Positions 12,401 through 22,921 of a stretch of DNA of 34,687 nt are shown here, one piece after another. Origin of the DNA: Utricularia gibba (lineage: Eukaryota > Streptophyta > Magnoliopsida > Lamiales > Lentibulariaceae); assembly GCA_002189035.1 (NCBI GenBank), contig NEEC01000124.1, positions 1 through 34,687 on the forward strand, in the 5' to 3' direction. Positions within the stretch are counted from its first letter, which is position 1; every line of letters starts with the position of its first letter. The notes under the pieces were generated by a model. That model saw only the letters and a list, made by a program, of their open reading frames with translations. It was not told the DNA's origin and did no database searches. The position numbers were made by a program, and so were the translations under genes.

Positions 12401-13283
12401 AATGCATGTCGCATTCCTCATTTTTACGAATGAACATGTCGTGGGCATATGGTAACTTTGATCGTTGCAAAATCCTCAGGCCTTTCGATGTATTCATCCT
12501 ATTTGCTTCTCAGGATTTAGCCAGAGACATAAGAGAGTTCAGGAGTCCAACTGATGGAGAAACCCGCATGTTCTATGAGATCATCATCGCTCCCAAGTAC
12601 TCCGAAAAGGGCCTCGAAATACTCCGAGGGAAGTCCAAGAACTTGAGAATCCTCCAGGCAACCAAAAGCACCGGAGGAAAGATTTCACTGAGGCAAGTCA
12701 GCGGTGGCTGGTTGGTTCAGGAGGCAGATCAGCTAAGCCTGGAGGATATCCAGTTCAGTGTCCGCTCAGAGAAATCCCCACAGGAAAATGAACTCGACGA
12801 CGCCAAATTCGCATGGCTCTGCGTAAAACATGTGAAGAGCAACGCCATTGTCATAGCCAAGGTCTGCATTTCCCCTGACTTCCTGCACACTTCACTAGTT
12901 TTCACTGCAGCAAGTTTATTTTGGACAGAACAACTGCATGCTCGGTATGGGATGCGGCCAGCCGAACCGTCTCGAGAGCTTGAGGATTGCGATGAAGAAG
13001 GCAGGGGATAACATCACGGGAGCTGCTCTGGCCAGCGACGCGTTCTTCCCATTCGGTACATTTTCCTTCTAGAAGGCGTGCTTGGAATCCTCCATCACCT
13101 CTTAGTTTTGTGTTGTGGTGCATCGTCGCAGCTTGGAACGACGCCGTGGAGGAAGCGTGTCGAAGCGGCGTCGGCGTGATCGCAGAGCCGGGCGGCAGCC
13201 TGAGGGATCCCGACGCGGTGGACTGCTGCAACAAGTACGGAGTTGCACTCGTCTTCACCCAAGTAAGGCACTTCAGGCATTGA
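9499..13283 (+). CDS. Bifunctional AICAR transformylase / IMP cyclohydrolase (purH/ATIC type), 12 exons
   Basis: Exons: 9499-9639, 9718-9814, 9923-9998, 10208-10304, 10465-10567, 10930-11063, 11339-11516, 11639-11793, 11956-12165, 12514-12861, 12929-13055 and 13132-13283. They join in phase to 605 residues, close to plant homologues. The enzyme does the last two steps of de novo IMP synthesis: formyl transfer from 10-formyl-THF to AICAR, then ring closure. The N-terminus (about residues 1-75) is rich in A, S, T and R and looks like a plastid transit peptide. The cyclohydrolase half shows [28 protein letters not shown] and [16 protein letters not shown]. The transformylase half shows [22 protein letters not shown] with the catalytic-type Lys-His pair at about 356-357, [20 protein letters not shown] and the C-terminal RHFRH. 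A second in-frame ATG in exon 2 (AKAMAQTLS) could give a shorter form. Part of the last intron and last exon is duplicated at 21282-21403. Confidence 0.97.
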
Positions 13284-14865
13284 TGGACGACCAAACTAGT
13301 GAACCTGATGGAAGAACGGGGGAGTCCATTTTATTTATTACTACTTATTTTTAAAAAAATAAAATTACATCATATCATTTTTAATGCATTAATTAATCAA
13401 ATAGAGAAATATCAATTTTTTAATATTATTAATCTAAGAATATAATATGTACGATTTATTTTTTGTCTTGTAATTTAAAATATATATTAAAAATAAAGAA
13501 AAATTATTTTTTAAATTACAATGTTTGAATTTTTTTATTTTATAGTTGAACACTTTAGATTATATAAAATAATTTTATCAATAAACTCATTTTATGGGTA
13601 TTCTGATAAAAAATTTGTCAAAATTAATAATCACAATTATCATTTGAGCTTCTTTCTTTTTTTTATTCAATAATTATGTGTTTTTTTCAAATAAATCATA
13701 AAAATTTTTAAATTATATTTGATTCAATAATTATGGTTCAGCACAATTATTAAAAATTATAGAAATTTTTTTGAAAAAAATACATAATTATTAAATCAAA
13801 AAAAGAAGTGAGTGCGAATGATAATCGTAATAGTTAGTTCTTATGAGTTTTGGGTTGTAATGCTATAGAATGAATTTATTTGTAAATTTTTTGTTAAGAT
13901 TTTACATAATATAAAGTATTTAACTGTAAAATAAACATAAATCAAATATCATGATTTAAAAAAATATTTTCTTTAAAATTAATTATTATAGATTATTCCA
14001 ATTTTTAATTATTTATAATTTCTATTCAAACTTTCATTTAATTTTTACTTATTTTAAATTTCTTTATATTTCTACTCAAAATCCAACTTATTTTATAAGT
14101 TACCTTTGCCTACTTATCAAAATAAGTCATCAATTTTTTCAAATGTTATGCACACAACAACTACTTATTTAGATTCTACTCATTTAATAAATTATATTTA
14201 TAAATTAAGTAAAAATTATGAAATAAGTTGGGTAGATTATATTCTAAGTTTTTGTATAATATCAAACATTAATATAATCTCATTTGACCATATCATTTTT
14301 AATTCGACATACTTGATTATAGGAAAAAAATTAGATTTAATTTTTTAATTTAAAAAATATTTGAATATAATTCATTATATTCAATACTATTATATATTTA
14401 ATATATATTTTTACTTTTAAAATTGTTGTGTGTCTGGTGTGGATCATTTTTAAGGATGAAAATAAATATTTAATTGTATATATCATTTGATATTATATAT
14501 GAAATAATACTTTTGCACTGAATTTAAAAAAATGAAAAATTAAATACAATTAATATTAGAGAGAATAATTAACAATTTAATCGCTATATTTTCGTGACGG
14601 CTGCTGTCTAAACAAGCATCCAATCAATCCGTTAGGTCAAAATTCCTGATCCCTTTGTTTCGTTTCCAACTTGATTGTAGTTACCTTGTTTTTTCTTTCT
14701 TCGTCGTAAAGTTGACTTTGGAAGCGGAAAAGTTTCAGTGCATCATCTTCTTTTTGTAAGGTTTTGTGCGTTGTTTTTTTTTTTTTTTTAACGATTTGAG
14801 GAACGCATGCCCATGTTCAAATTCCTGGTCAGGTCGTGGGTGCTGAGCCGGTGGCAAACGCGGGA
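13284..14865. other. AT-rich intergenic DNA and MED15-like 5' region (copy A)
   Basis: This lies between the ATIC stop and the truncated MED15 copy. It is very AT-rich to about 14580. Bases about 13970-14500 are the first of three copies of an intergenic segment (others near 17801-18335 and 22050-22590). Bases 14590-14865 are less AT-rich and match 22700-22980, so they look like the MED15 promoter and 5' UTR, with long T runs. The 66-81 residue open frames shared by the three copies look like chance frames in AT-rich DNA. Confidence 0.6.
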
Positions 14866-16576
14866 ATGGAAGGCGGTGATTGGAGGGGTCAGCTGCAACA
14901 AGATTCTAGGCAGAGAATTGTGAATGAAATGTAAGAATTAGGTTTTAAGTTTAGGTGGAGAGTGTCTTTTAAGACTTTGAGATAAGTATCAATTATGATG
15001 CTTTCGATTGCAGAATGGAGACGCTGAAGAGGCATCTTCCTTATTCTGGACCAGAGGGATTGCAAGAACTCAAAAAATCGCTGCCAGGTTTGAGGAGAAG
15101 ATATACATCGCAGCAACAAGCCAGGTTTAAATGAAATTTCCCCTGTTTCCTCCTGCGTACACGCTGAGCGTTACATGTATAATGACCGTTCCTGTTGTCT
15201 TTTAATTGGACATACAGTCAGATTATCTAAGAAAAATATCTATGAAGATGTTTACTATGGAGACAAAGTCTCAGAATCCGGATTCTATGCAGCCTGGTGG
15301 TGGAAGTAATTCGCAGGACCCAGGTACAGAATATCGCTGAAGTATATGAAAAGAGTTCTTTTTTTTTTGTTGTTGCCATTAAGAAGGTGACTCTCCTTGC
15401 TCTTGTGGCATTTGGGCTCGGTATATTCTCACCGGCACACCATCCCCTTTATAATGAGCCTCAACTTTTCATCATTGATGAGCCGATATACCTACCCATT
15501 CCGGCAACTTGTGTATCGCATACCTATGGATCCAATGGCATACTCCGAAAAATTTTCAACTCTTCTTGATTGTTGCAAATGAATGTGATTAAGGGGTCTT
15601 CTGGTGTTATTGTCCAAGTTGGATTTGATATTAGTGTCTGCTTCAAGTTATGGGGGATTGATTTCCTGACTGGAGCGGTTGATAACTTGCCAGATTTAAA
15701 GACTTTTTCCATAGCTGATTCCATGCATCGCTAGAATGCTGTCTAAAGACCATTTGAAAATCTAGTTCTGGGAAAGCTTCTAGTTTTCTTGCCAAATCAT
15801 AAAGTAAAGTGGTATTGGTATCCGAAAAGGGATTACAAATCATTCATCTTACAGGAAATATACGGAGCCCTGTCTAAAAGTTGTTTCTATCATGTTATCT
15901 GATTAGAGTCATAACACAGACGAATATCATCTTTTTTTTTATTATTTTTGATTGTTTGGAGCGAGCAGTAGTCTGCTAATATGTCTTGGTATTGCTTACA
16001 TGATTATTATCTGCACAATATGAATTGTTTTATACTGTTAATGCTGCCAGGATTTCGTCTCTGGTTATTTTTATCTTGAAATAAGTACTTGTACGCTACT
16101 GTGTTTATGATGATGCACTGTTTTATATGAGTTATTGTGTCACCATATGTTCAATCTCTCTGCATGCTTAACGCAGCTTCTCAAAGCATGCAGTCCCAAA
16201 TACAAAATCAGGTCCAACAACTTCAACTTCTGATGGTTTCCAGTCAGTCTCAGGCGCGGCTGCAGATTTCATCCCAGAATTTACATAATGATATTGCTTT
16301 GAATGGCGTTCCAAATTCTTCTGGTTTGTCATCTGGTCTTCCCGCTATGAGTGGCACCATGCCCAATATTCCTGGGCCAAATTCTAACATTCAGAACATG
16401 CAAAGCCTTGCAAATATGGCTTCTAGTGCAATTGGGAATTCAATGGGCCAAGGTATGCCTGCTGGCACCTATGCTAATCCGCAGAGGCAAGTTCAGAATA
16501 GGCAACCTGTTGCTAACCAGGAGCACGCACAGCACTCCCAGCGGTCTTATCAATATGTATACAATCAGCCGGTATT
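14866..16576 (+). pseudogene. Truncated MED15 copy (exons 1-3 and part of exon 4)
   Basis: Exons are 14866-14930, 15014-15124, 15218-15323 and 16177 to about 16576, in the same layout as the long copy at 22981. The N-terminal KIX-type region begins [19 protein letters not shown]. Exon 2 has six A bases at 15072-15077 where the long copy has seven, so the frame shifts inside the KIX domain. Exon 4 is open, with [19 protein letters not shown], and retains an extra base near 16341-16346 that the long copy lacks. Homology ends in NQPV at the junction with CPA-derived DNA, and the frame then runs into a stop at 16638-16640. Loss of most of the gene and the frameshift make it a pseudogene, although the promoter region is present and it may be transcribed. 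Confidence 0.9.
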
Positions 16577-17803
16577 TGTGACATTTTTTATGAGAATTAA
16601 AAAAAAACATATTTTATCATGTAACATAATTAATAATTAATAATATATTAATTTTGAAAAGAAGAATTTAATCCAAATAATTCGTGGATTTAAAAGTGTG
16701 CACTTTTTTTTTTCAAATCCTTGAATTTGTTTGTTAGATCATGGAGGAAGAATCTGCGTTGGAAGTCACTAATGAGCAGAAGATCGAATTCGCAAAATGG
16801 TTTTTGTTAAATTCTCCTGCTGGTGAAATTTCTTATGTCGCTAAAGGTTTGCAATTTGCTTTTGTGCTCACAATTGAAGCCTCAATAATGGATTTATAAG
16901 TCATTTTCTTGAAAATGCAGATGTAAGGGAGCTTTTGAGGGATGAGAAGCTGTTTGAAGCTGCTGCGGCAGAGGCATTTCCGATATACAATAAGGCTCAT
17001 ATGATCTGTCTTGAGTTTCCTGATAGAACCGGTGAGGTAATTTGAAACTACATGTTTATTGAAAGCGTGAAAGGTTGTTCTTCTTATTTCTATTGCTTTC
17101 TGTACTATCTTTGTTATAGCTGTTTGACAGTTTTTTAAAATTGTTTACAGAGAGAATATATCTTATCTGCCATATGCATGGTATCTTTTTAATTTACAGT
17201 TATTAGTTTTGTAGCTAACATATAAGAAGATCAGATCCCTAGAGAAATCGACAACTTGTAATTGATGAGAAATTTATTCTATGTTTTTTTTATTGTGATT
17301 ATGTTGGTTTGCACAAATATTTTTAAGCTACTACTTTGTTACCTACAAAATTTTTGTTAATTATGTAATTGTCATTATATTTTAAGTTTGGTGACTAATG
17401 TTGCATTGTTGCATCAATTCTCTTGGATTTTATATCATTAAAGTTTATATTTCGTTATAGGTTTTGATTACATCATACAATGAGATTGTTGAGAACGAAT
17501 ATCTTGATCCAAGGACTACCCAAGTTGCAATAGTTAACCATGTTAAACAGGTGAACTTGGTTTTTTCCTATTCATGGTAGCATGTGCATAGTTCATGAAT
17601 AAATTCATTTTCATCCATTTTTGGATTTTAAGCTTAGATTTTCACTAAAAATATGGACATTTTTTTTCTGGTTGCCGTGATCTTTGAGAAATTCATAGAA
17701 GGTTGTCTGATTTCTAGTGTGAGCCATTTGTCCAAGTCAGTAAATTTTATAGCATACGTGTTGTTAATTTGTAATTATTTTTGAGATTCAACTATAACCC
17801 ATT
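16577..17803 (+). pseudogene. Inverted partial CPA copy: 5' region and exons 1-3
   Basis: This is a plus-strand copy of the CPA 5' part. Its upstream DNA (16577-16740) matches the reverse complement of about 6783-6955. Exons 16741-16846, 16921-17036 and 17461-17550 have exactly the same lengths (106, 116 and 90 bases) and splice sites as CPA exons 1-3. They encode 104 residues without a stop, for example FAKWFLLNSPAGEISYVAK and NEYLDPRTTQVAIVNHVKQ. Homology stops in intron 3 at about 17803, and exons 4-10 are absent. Reading through the third donor meets a stop after nine codons. The product could be at most about 113 residues, lacking the actin-binding C-terminus, so it is probably not functional. 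Intact exons suggest a fairly recent origin or only weak decay. Confidence 0.92.
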
Positions 17804-18335
17804 TCTTAAAATTTTTCATTATTTATAATTTCTATTCAAATTTTTACTTAATTTTTATTTATTTTAAATTTTTTTATATTTCTACTCAAAATCCAACTTA
17901 TTTTGTAAGTTACCTTTGCCTACTTATCAAAATAAGTCATCAATTTTTTCAAATGTTGTGCACACAACAACTACTTATTTAGATTCTACTCATTTAATAA
18001 ATTATATTTATAAATTAAGTAAAAGTTATGAAATAAGTTGTGTAGATTATATTCTAAGTTTTTGTATAATATCAAATATTAATATAATCTCATTTGACCA
18101 TATCATTTTTAATTCGACGTACTTGATTTATAGGAAAAAAAGTAGATTTATTTTTTTTTAATTTAAAAAATATTTGAATATAATTCATTATATTCAATAC
18201 TAATTGCATATTTAATATATTTTTTTTTACTTTTAAAATTGTTGTGTGTCTGGTGTGGATCATTTTGAAGGATGAAAATAAAAAATGTAATTATATATAT
18301 ATAATTTTATGTTGTATATGAAATGAAATGATCTC
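17801..18335 (+). repeat. Third copy of the MED15-upstream intergenic segment
   Basis: This segment matches about 22050-22590 and 13970-14500 in the same orientation, including the landmark tgtctggtgtggatcatttt. Relative to those copies it lacks about 22 bases near its left end. It is joined directly to CPA intron 3 DNA on the left and to Harbinger transposase coding DNA on the right. It could be a small transposable element in its own right, but the other two copies lie inside the large duplication, so a fragment of that duplication is the simpler reading. Confidence 0.8.
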
Positions 18336-18602
18336 TTCCTCTATTCTATCAAGGAACAGGTGAAGATCATTGTGGCATGTGCCGTTCTACACAACTTTAT
18401 ATGGAATGAAATGGATGTTAATCCATTTGAAAATGAACTCGATGATGAACATGAGGAAGATGATACCGAGCCAGATATTAGCATAGTAGAATCAACCCTT
18501 ATGAGATTGCAAGGAAGTTATATGATGAATGGAAAACATGACATATGCAGATTCAACTTTGGTATTAATTCATTGTTGGTTTATACCTTTTCTTTATTAT
18601 AA
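18333..18602 (+). pseudogene. Harbinger transposase C-terminal remnant
   Basis: The open frame reads through IKEQVKIIVACAVLHNFIW, then an acidic stretch (ELDDEHEEDDTEPD). The motif IIVACAVLHNFI is characteristic of the end of the DDE nuclease domain in plant PIF/Harbinger transposases. Everything upstream, including the catalytic D and first D/E positions, is missing at the junction with the intergenic repeat. It is therefore non-functional. Confidence 0.8.
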
Positions 18603-18887
18603 TATTTCAACAATGGATTCCAAATTTAGTTTCAATTGTTATCATTTTGTGTTTTTGGGCTGTGTTGACATTGCTTTTGGTTATTCATTATATATGCTAT
18701 TCATTATACATGTTTGTTTCTAGCATTAATTATAATGTTTTATAATATTGATATTTTAGTATAAATTATATATGTTATTTATAGAAGTACATAAAATAGG
18801 TATACTACATCTATTTTTATTTACATATTTTCTAATGTATTTTAAAACAAATAATTATTAATACTTTAGACAATTAATATAAAATAA

Positions 18888-19275
18888 ATAATACATTCAA
18901 TCATTAGAAAAGTATAAGGATATAATGCATTTTTTTTATTAAAAATAAATAATTAATAAAAATAATACATTCGATACTTATCATTTTTAAAAATAAAGTA
19001 TATTTTTTTAATGACAAAATGATGCATTCGATCCTCAAAAACATAAATATAGAATGTAATATTTTTATTAAAATAAATAATACATTCGATTATTATCGCT
19101 TCTAAAAATAAAATATATTTTTTATTATAAAATGATGTACTCGATTCTTAGAAAATATAAGAATATAGTGCATTATTTTTATTAAAAATAAATAATACAT
19201 TCTAATCTTATGTATTTTAAGGATTAAATGCATTGTTTATTTTATTAAAAATATTTCATTCTATCCTTACATGTT
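18888..19275. repeat. Degenerate tandem repeat, about 57-bp period
   Basis: Units starting aataatacattcgat or a variant occur at about 18888, 18960, 19018, 19075, 19131, 19190 and 19250. Each is followed by a stretch of the form aaaatataagaatatagtgc and an A/T-rich tail. Six to seven diverged units sit inside the transposon remnant. Confidence 0.75.
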
Positions 19276-19297
19276 ATATGAGTTGAGTATGTTGTTT

Positions 19298-19510
19298 ATC
19301 CATAACGTATGTGCGTTGTTGACTTACGTGGGTTACCCATAACCCAATTCTGTATGACATGCTGATGACATGGACGTGGGTCACATAACCCATGCCCATG
19401 TGCAATGCCGATGACACGAATGTCGTTCGTGTGAGTTGCCGATGGATGTGGATAACGCATGAGATTGTCAATGGACGTGGGTTATGTGTAACCCATGTTC
19501 GTGTTGCGTT
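19298..19510. repeat. Diverged palindromic GTGGGTTA/TAACCCA repeats
   Basis: The core acgtgggtta followed shortly by taacccatg recurs near 19325, 19373 and 19474, with intervening variants of tgccgatgacac. The copy at about 19476-19496 can form a stem of TGGGTTA with TAACCCA around a four-base loop. These are probably transposon subterminal or filler repeats. Confidence 0.55.
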
Positions 19511-20027
19511 TGATTATATATGTATATAATTTAATATTGTAGTATTAAATGAATATAAAATATTTATATCCATGTTAAATGTACAAAATAAAATTGAAAA
19601 TTTAATTGATTTGATTTTTAATAAATAAATCAAATCTTAATTGATTGATGTTATTTTATATGTGAATATGTATTTTAGTAAAAATAGTTATGAAAGAATA
19701 TTGTTTAATATATATTTATGACTATTATTTTTATAAAAAAGATATAATAAAATGACATATTTAATGAAATATATTCTAAAGATATTTAAAATTATAATAT
19801 ATTTTTAATTACATTTAAATGATGATTAGTGAAGCTAATTTTTCCCAACAAAACATTACGTAATACAAAAAAGGCAATCTTGTAATCTTAATCCATTGTT
19901 ATACATAATGCAGCAAAATAGACAACAAAACACATACTCCTACATAATACAAAAGAGATGTAGTGTGCAGCATCAAATCATTGTTTTTGGGATAATAAAA
20001 GAGGCAATGCTTCATTAAAGTTGTTTG

Positions 20028-20972
20028 TCATATAATCTGAAGTAGATCAACAACCCACTCAAGACGATTGTTCTCACTCATTTCAAGAAAACATTCTATT
20101 TTTGGTTGATCACTAAAAATCCTTGCATATACCTCGCCTTTTTGCTTAGCAGTCAAACCCATTGTTCCTACAATTTCTGGCACAGTCTTTCTATCATATG
20201 GGTTCCCACACATCAATGCAATCGTCATGGTGAACATATCCTTATTATTTGCAGCAATAGTATCTAGCTTCTGGACCAAGTTGTTCATCAATCCAATGGG
20301 ATCATCAAATGCCTTCCTCTTACCCAACCTTTTTGATTTTGTTCCAGCAGTCTCAATGCAGGAACTGCATTGATGGCTGAAGACTTTGTACCAAAAGATC
20401 CTGCTTCTAGATTACTGGTTGATACCTCAGGTGGCCCTTGAGGAGGTGCAAACTCATCAAGTCCATCTTCTTCATTGCATCCAAAACCTTGATCTCCACT
20501 TGCTCGATCTTTTTCAAATATCTCACACCATGCCTCATACATTGGGAACGATTTATCCTTTAGTGTAGAAAACTCGACCTGTCATGCTGCAAAACAAAAG
20601 TATAAAAATATGAAAACTTAAGGTATCTTAAAAGAATAGTTAGAGGTAGTTCACCTCTAAAAGCTCGTTCCATTGCTTGTCGGTGACATTTATCATTTTG
20701 GTTATCTGGTTGAAGCTATTTCCAGACCTATTCACAAAATCATACACGGCACTCCATTGATTCTTCCAAATTTTTATCTTAGATTCGATATGGGGTGTGG
20801 CTCGCAAATCACAATTTCGCAACTTCAATTTCAAAGCCATTTCTGGATCTTTCTGATAGTTACCCCTGAAACCATTTTCACAATGCCCTCCGTTAACAAT
20901 ATACTCACGCAAACAGTCAAGGAATACGTGCTCTTTGGCTGGAACCCATGAGCGTCTAGCACGCTTTGATTT
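20028..20972 (-). pseudogene. Myb/SANT-like Harbinger accessory protein relic
   Basis: On minus, the frame from about 20972 reads RRSWVPAKEHVFLDCLREYI and continues through KIKIWKNQWSAVYDFVNRSG to DKQWNELLE at 20655. This is the usual plant Myb/SANT-like (Myb_DNA-bind_3) pattern. A likely intron (20654-20587) follows. A second part carries FPMYEAWCEIFEKDRASG, then after another frame change GKRKAFDDP and the C-terminal YARIFSDQPKIECFLEM. There is a stop before RRSW with no start, and frames shift after the intron and near 20330, so it is broken. In intact elements this protein binds the ends and helps the transposase. Confidence 0.8.
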
Positions 20973-21284
20973 CTATTGTGTTTTCCACCATGTGTGAATC
21001 TGCCATTTGCGGCTAAAGACTTGAGAAGCAGGCTTAGGGTTCGTAAAATCACCAAGAACGCTGCATTTGAGTAAACTCAACGCACATCCAAAATTCCCTC
21101 GATTTATTTCAGTAAAATAAGGACATTTTCATTATTTTAGATATACAAACAATTATCTCATCCCAATTATTACAATATAAATAAAACACATCAAAATACA
21201 TTCCCATTTAATCCTAACCTACTATCCTACTTAATTTTATCTTGAGATAACTTATCCCACGAACCAAACGCAAATGCAACCTTA

Positions 21285-21403
21285 GTTTTGTGTTGCGGTG
21301 CAACATCGCAGCTTGGAACGACGCCGTGGAGGAAACGTGTCGAAGCGACGTCGGCGTGATCGCAGAGCCGGGCGGAAGCCTGAGGTATCCCGAAGTGGTG
21401 GAC
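21285..21403 (+). pseudogene. ATIC 3' fragment (end of last intron and part of exon 12)
   Basis: After the acceptor CAG at 21309-21311, the sequence reads [20 protein letters not shown] and then GGSLRYPEVVD, clearly the start of ATIC exon 12 with several substitutions. The last 19 codons, including FTQVRHFRH and the stop, are deleted; the frame runs on into AT-rich DNA. No other ATIC exon is present on the left, where the transposon sits. It cannot encode an enzyme. Confidence 0.93.
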
Positions 21404-22921
21404 GAGCGCATTTTATTTTTTACTACTTATTTTAAAAAATTAAAATTACATCATATCATTTTTAATCCATTAATTAATCAAATAGAGAACTGTTAATTTT
21501 TTTAATATTATTAATCTAAGAATATAATATGGATTTATTTTTTGACTTGTAATTTAAAATATACATTAAAATTAGAGAAAAATTATTTTTTAAATTACAA
21601 TGCTTGAATTTAATTTTATTTTATAGTTGAACACTTTAGATTATATAAAATCCAATTAATAAGTTTATCAATAAACTCATTTTATGGGTATTCTGGTCAA
21701 AAATTTGTCGAAATTAATTATCACAATTGTTATTTGCACTATTTTCTTTTTTTATTCAATAATTATGTTTTTTTTCAAATAAATCATAAAAAATTTTAAG
21801 TTATAATTGATTCAATAACTATGGTTCAGCAAATTATTAAAAATTATGGGAAATTATTTGAAAAAAAACATAATTATTGAATAAAAAAAAGGAGAGCAAA
21901 TGATAATCGTGATAGTTAGTTATGCTGAGTTTTTGGTTGTAATGCCGTAGAATGAATTTATTTGTAAACTTTTGGTTAAAATTTTACAAAATATAAAGTA
22001 ATTGACTGTAAAATAAAAATAAATCAAATATTATGATTTAAAAAATATTTTCCTTAAAATTAATTATTATTGATTATTCCAATTTTTCATTATTTATAAT
22101 TTCTATTCAAATTTTTACTTAATTTTTATTTATTTTAAATTTCTTTATATTTCTACTAAAAACCAACTTATTTTGTAAGTTACCTTTGCCTACTTATCAA
22201 AATAAGTCATCAAGTTTTTCAAATATTGTGCACACAACAACTACTTATTTAGATTCTACTCATTTAATCAATTATATTTATAAATTAAGTAAAAGTTATG
22301 AAATAAGTTGTGTAGATTATATTCTAAGTTTTTGTATAATATCAAATATTAATATAATCTCATTTGACCATATCATTTTTAATTAGACATACTTGATGTA
22401 TAAAAAAAAAACTAGATTTAATTTTTTTAATTTAAAAAATATTGAATATAATTCATTATATTCAATATTAAGTTGTATATTTCATATATATTTTTATTTT
22501 TAAAATTGTTGTGTGTTTGGTGTGGATCATTTTAAAGGATGAAAATAAATATTTAATTATATATATCATTTGATATTATATATGAAATAATAACTTTTGC
22601 ACTGAATTTAAAAAAAATGAAAAATTAAATACAATTAAATTTATAGATTGCTTATGGTATTATTAGAAAATATAATTAATAATTTAAAAAATGAAAAGAA
22701 AATCGCTATATTTTCGTGATGGCTGCTGTCTAAACAAGCATCCCAATCCGTTAGGTCAAAATTCCTGATCCCTTTGTTTCGTTTCCAGCCTGATTGTAGT
22801 TACCTTTTTTTTTCTTTCTTCGTCGTAAAGTTGAGTTTGGAAGCGGAAAAGTTTCAGTGCATCATCTTCTTTTTGTATAAGGTTTTGTGCGTATTCTTTT
22901 TTTTAACGATTTGAGGAACGC
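21404..22921. other. AT-rich intergenic DNA and MED15 5' region (copy B)
   Basis: This is colinear with 13327-14806. It is very AT-rich to about 22690. The segment 22050-22590 exists in three copies in the window. The last 250 bases are pyrimidine-rich and probably hold the MED15 promoter and leader. I looked for an upstream coding exon (a start like MD-NNWRP, as in many MED15 proteins) and did not find one. Confidence 0.55.

Larger units (their letters stand above)
13101..16576 (+). repeat. Duplicated block, copy A (ATIC last intron to MED15 exon 4)
   Basis: From cttagttttgtgtt at 13101 to the middle of MED15 exon 4, this block is colinear with 21281-24715. The similarity covers the ATIC last intron and exon, the AT-rich intergenic DNA, the MED15 5' UTR, exons 1-3 with their introns, and the start of exon 4. 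Differences are scattered substitutions and small indels, plus a gap of about 103 bases in copy B over the ATIC 3' end. The left boundary coincides with the transposon junction in copy B, so true homology may once have extended further left. Confidence 0.92.
18336..21281. mobile_element. Decayed PIF/Harbinger-type DNA transposon, left end lost
   Basis: The region holds a transposase C-terminal remnant on plus (18333-18602) and a Myb/SANT-like accessory protein relic on minus (20028-20972), the two-gene content typical of plant PIF/Harbinger elements. The right end (about 21236-21281), read inward, begins GGTTGCATTTGCGTTTGGTT and continues with a GTGGGATAAG word, a familiar style of Harbinger terminal repeat. 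It abuts TTA at 21282-21284, matching the family's TTA/TAA target preference. No matching left terminal repeat is found, because the element is cut inside the transposase. The middle (18890-19510) is filled with internal repeats. Confidence 0.8.

Noticed and set aside
14106-14348. Similar small ORFs (starting MPTYQNKSS) in three places: 14106, 17916 and 22186
   Set aside because: They look conserved only because the underlying AT-rich intergenic segment is copied three times. Their ends differ (66-81 residues), composition is I/N/Y/S-rich, and there is no family resemblance or codon signal.
15297-15569. ORFs of about 90 codons in MED15 intron 3 of both copies (also 23402-23677)
   Set aside because: They lie between a good donor and acceptor that match MED15 exon phases. 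The similarity between copies reflects the block duplication, not selection.
13101-21403. Gene-fragment capture by a Pack-MULE, Helitron or the Harbinger element
   Set aside because: All captured pieces come from genes in the same window in near-native order, introns are kept, and no flanking terminal repeats enclose them. Local rearrangement explains it better.
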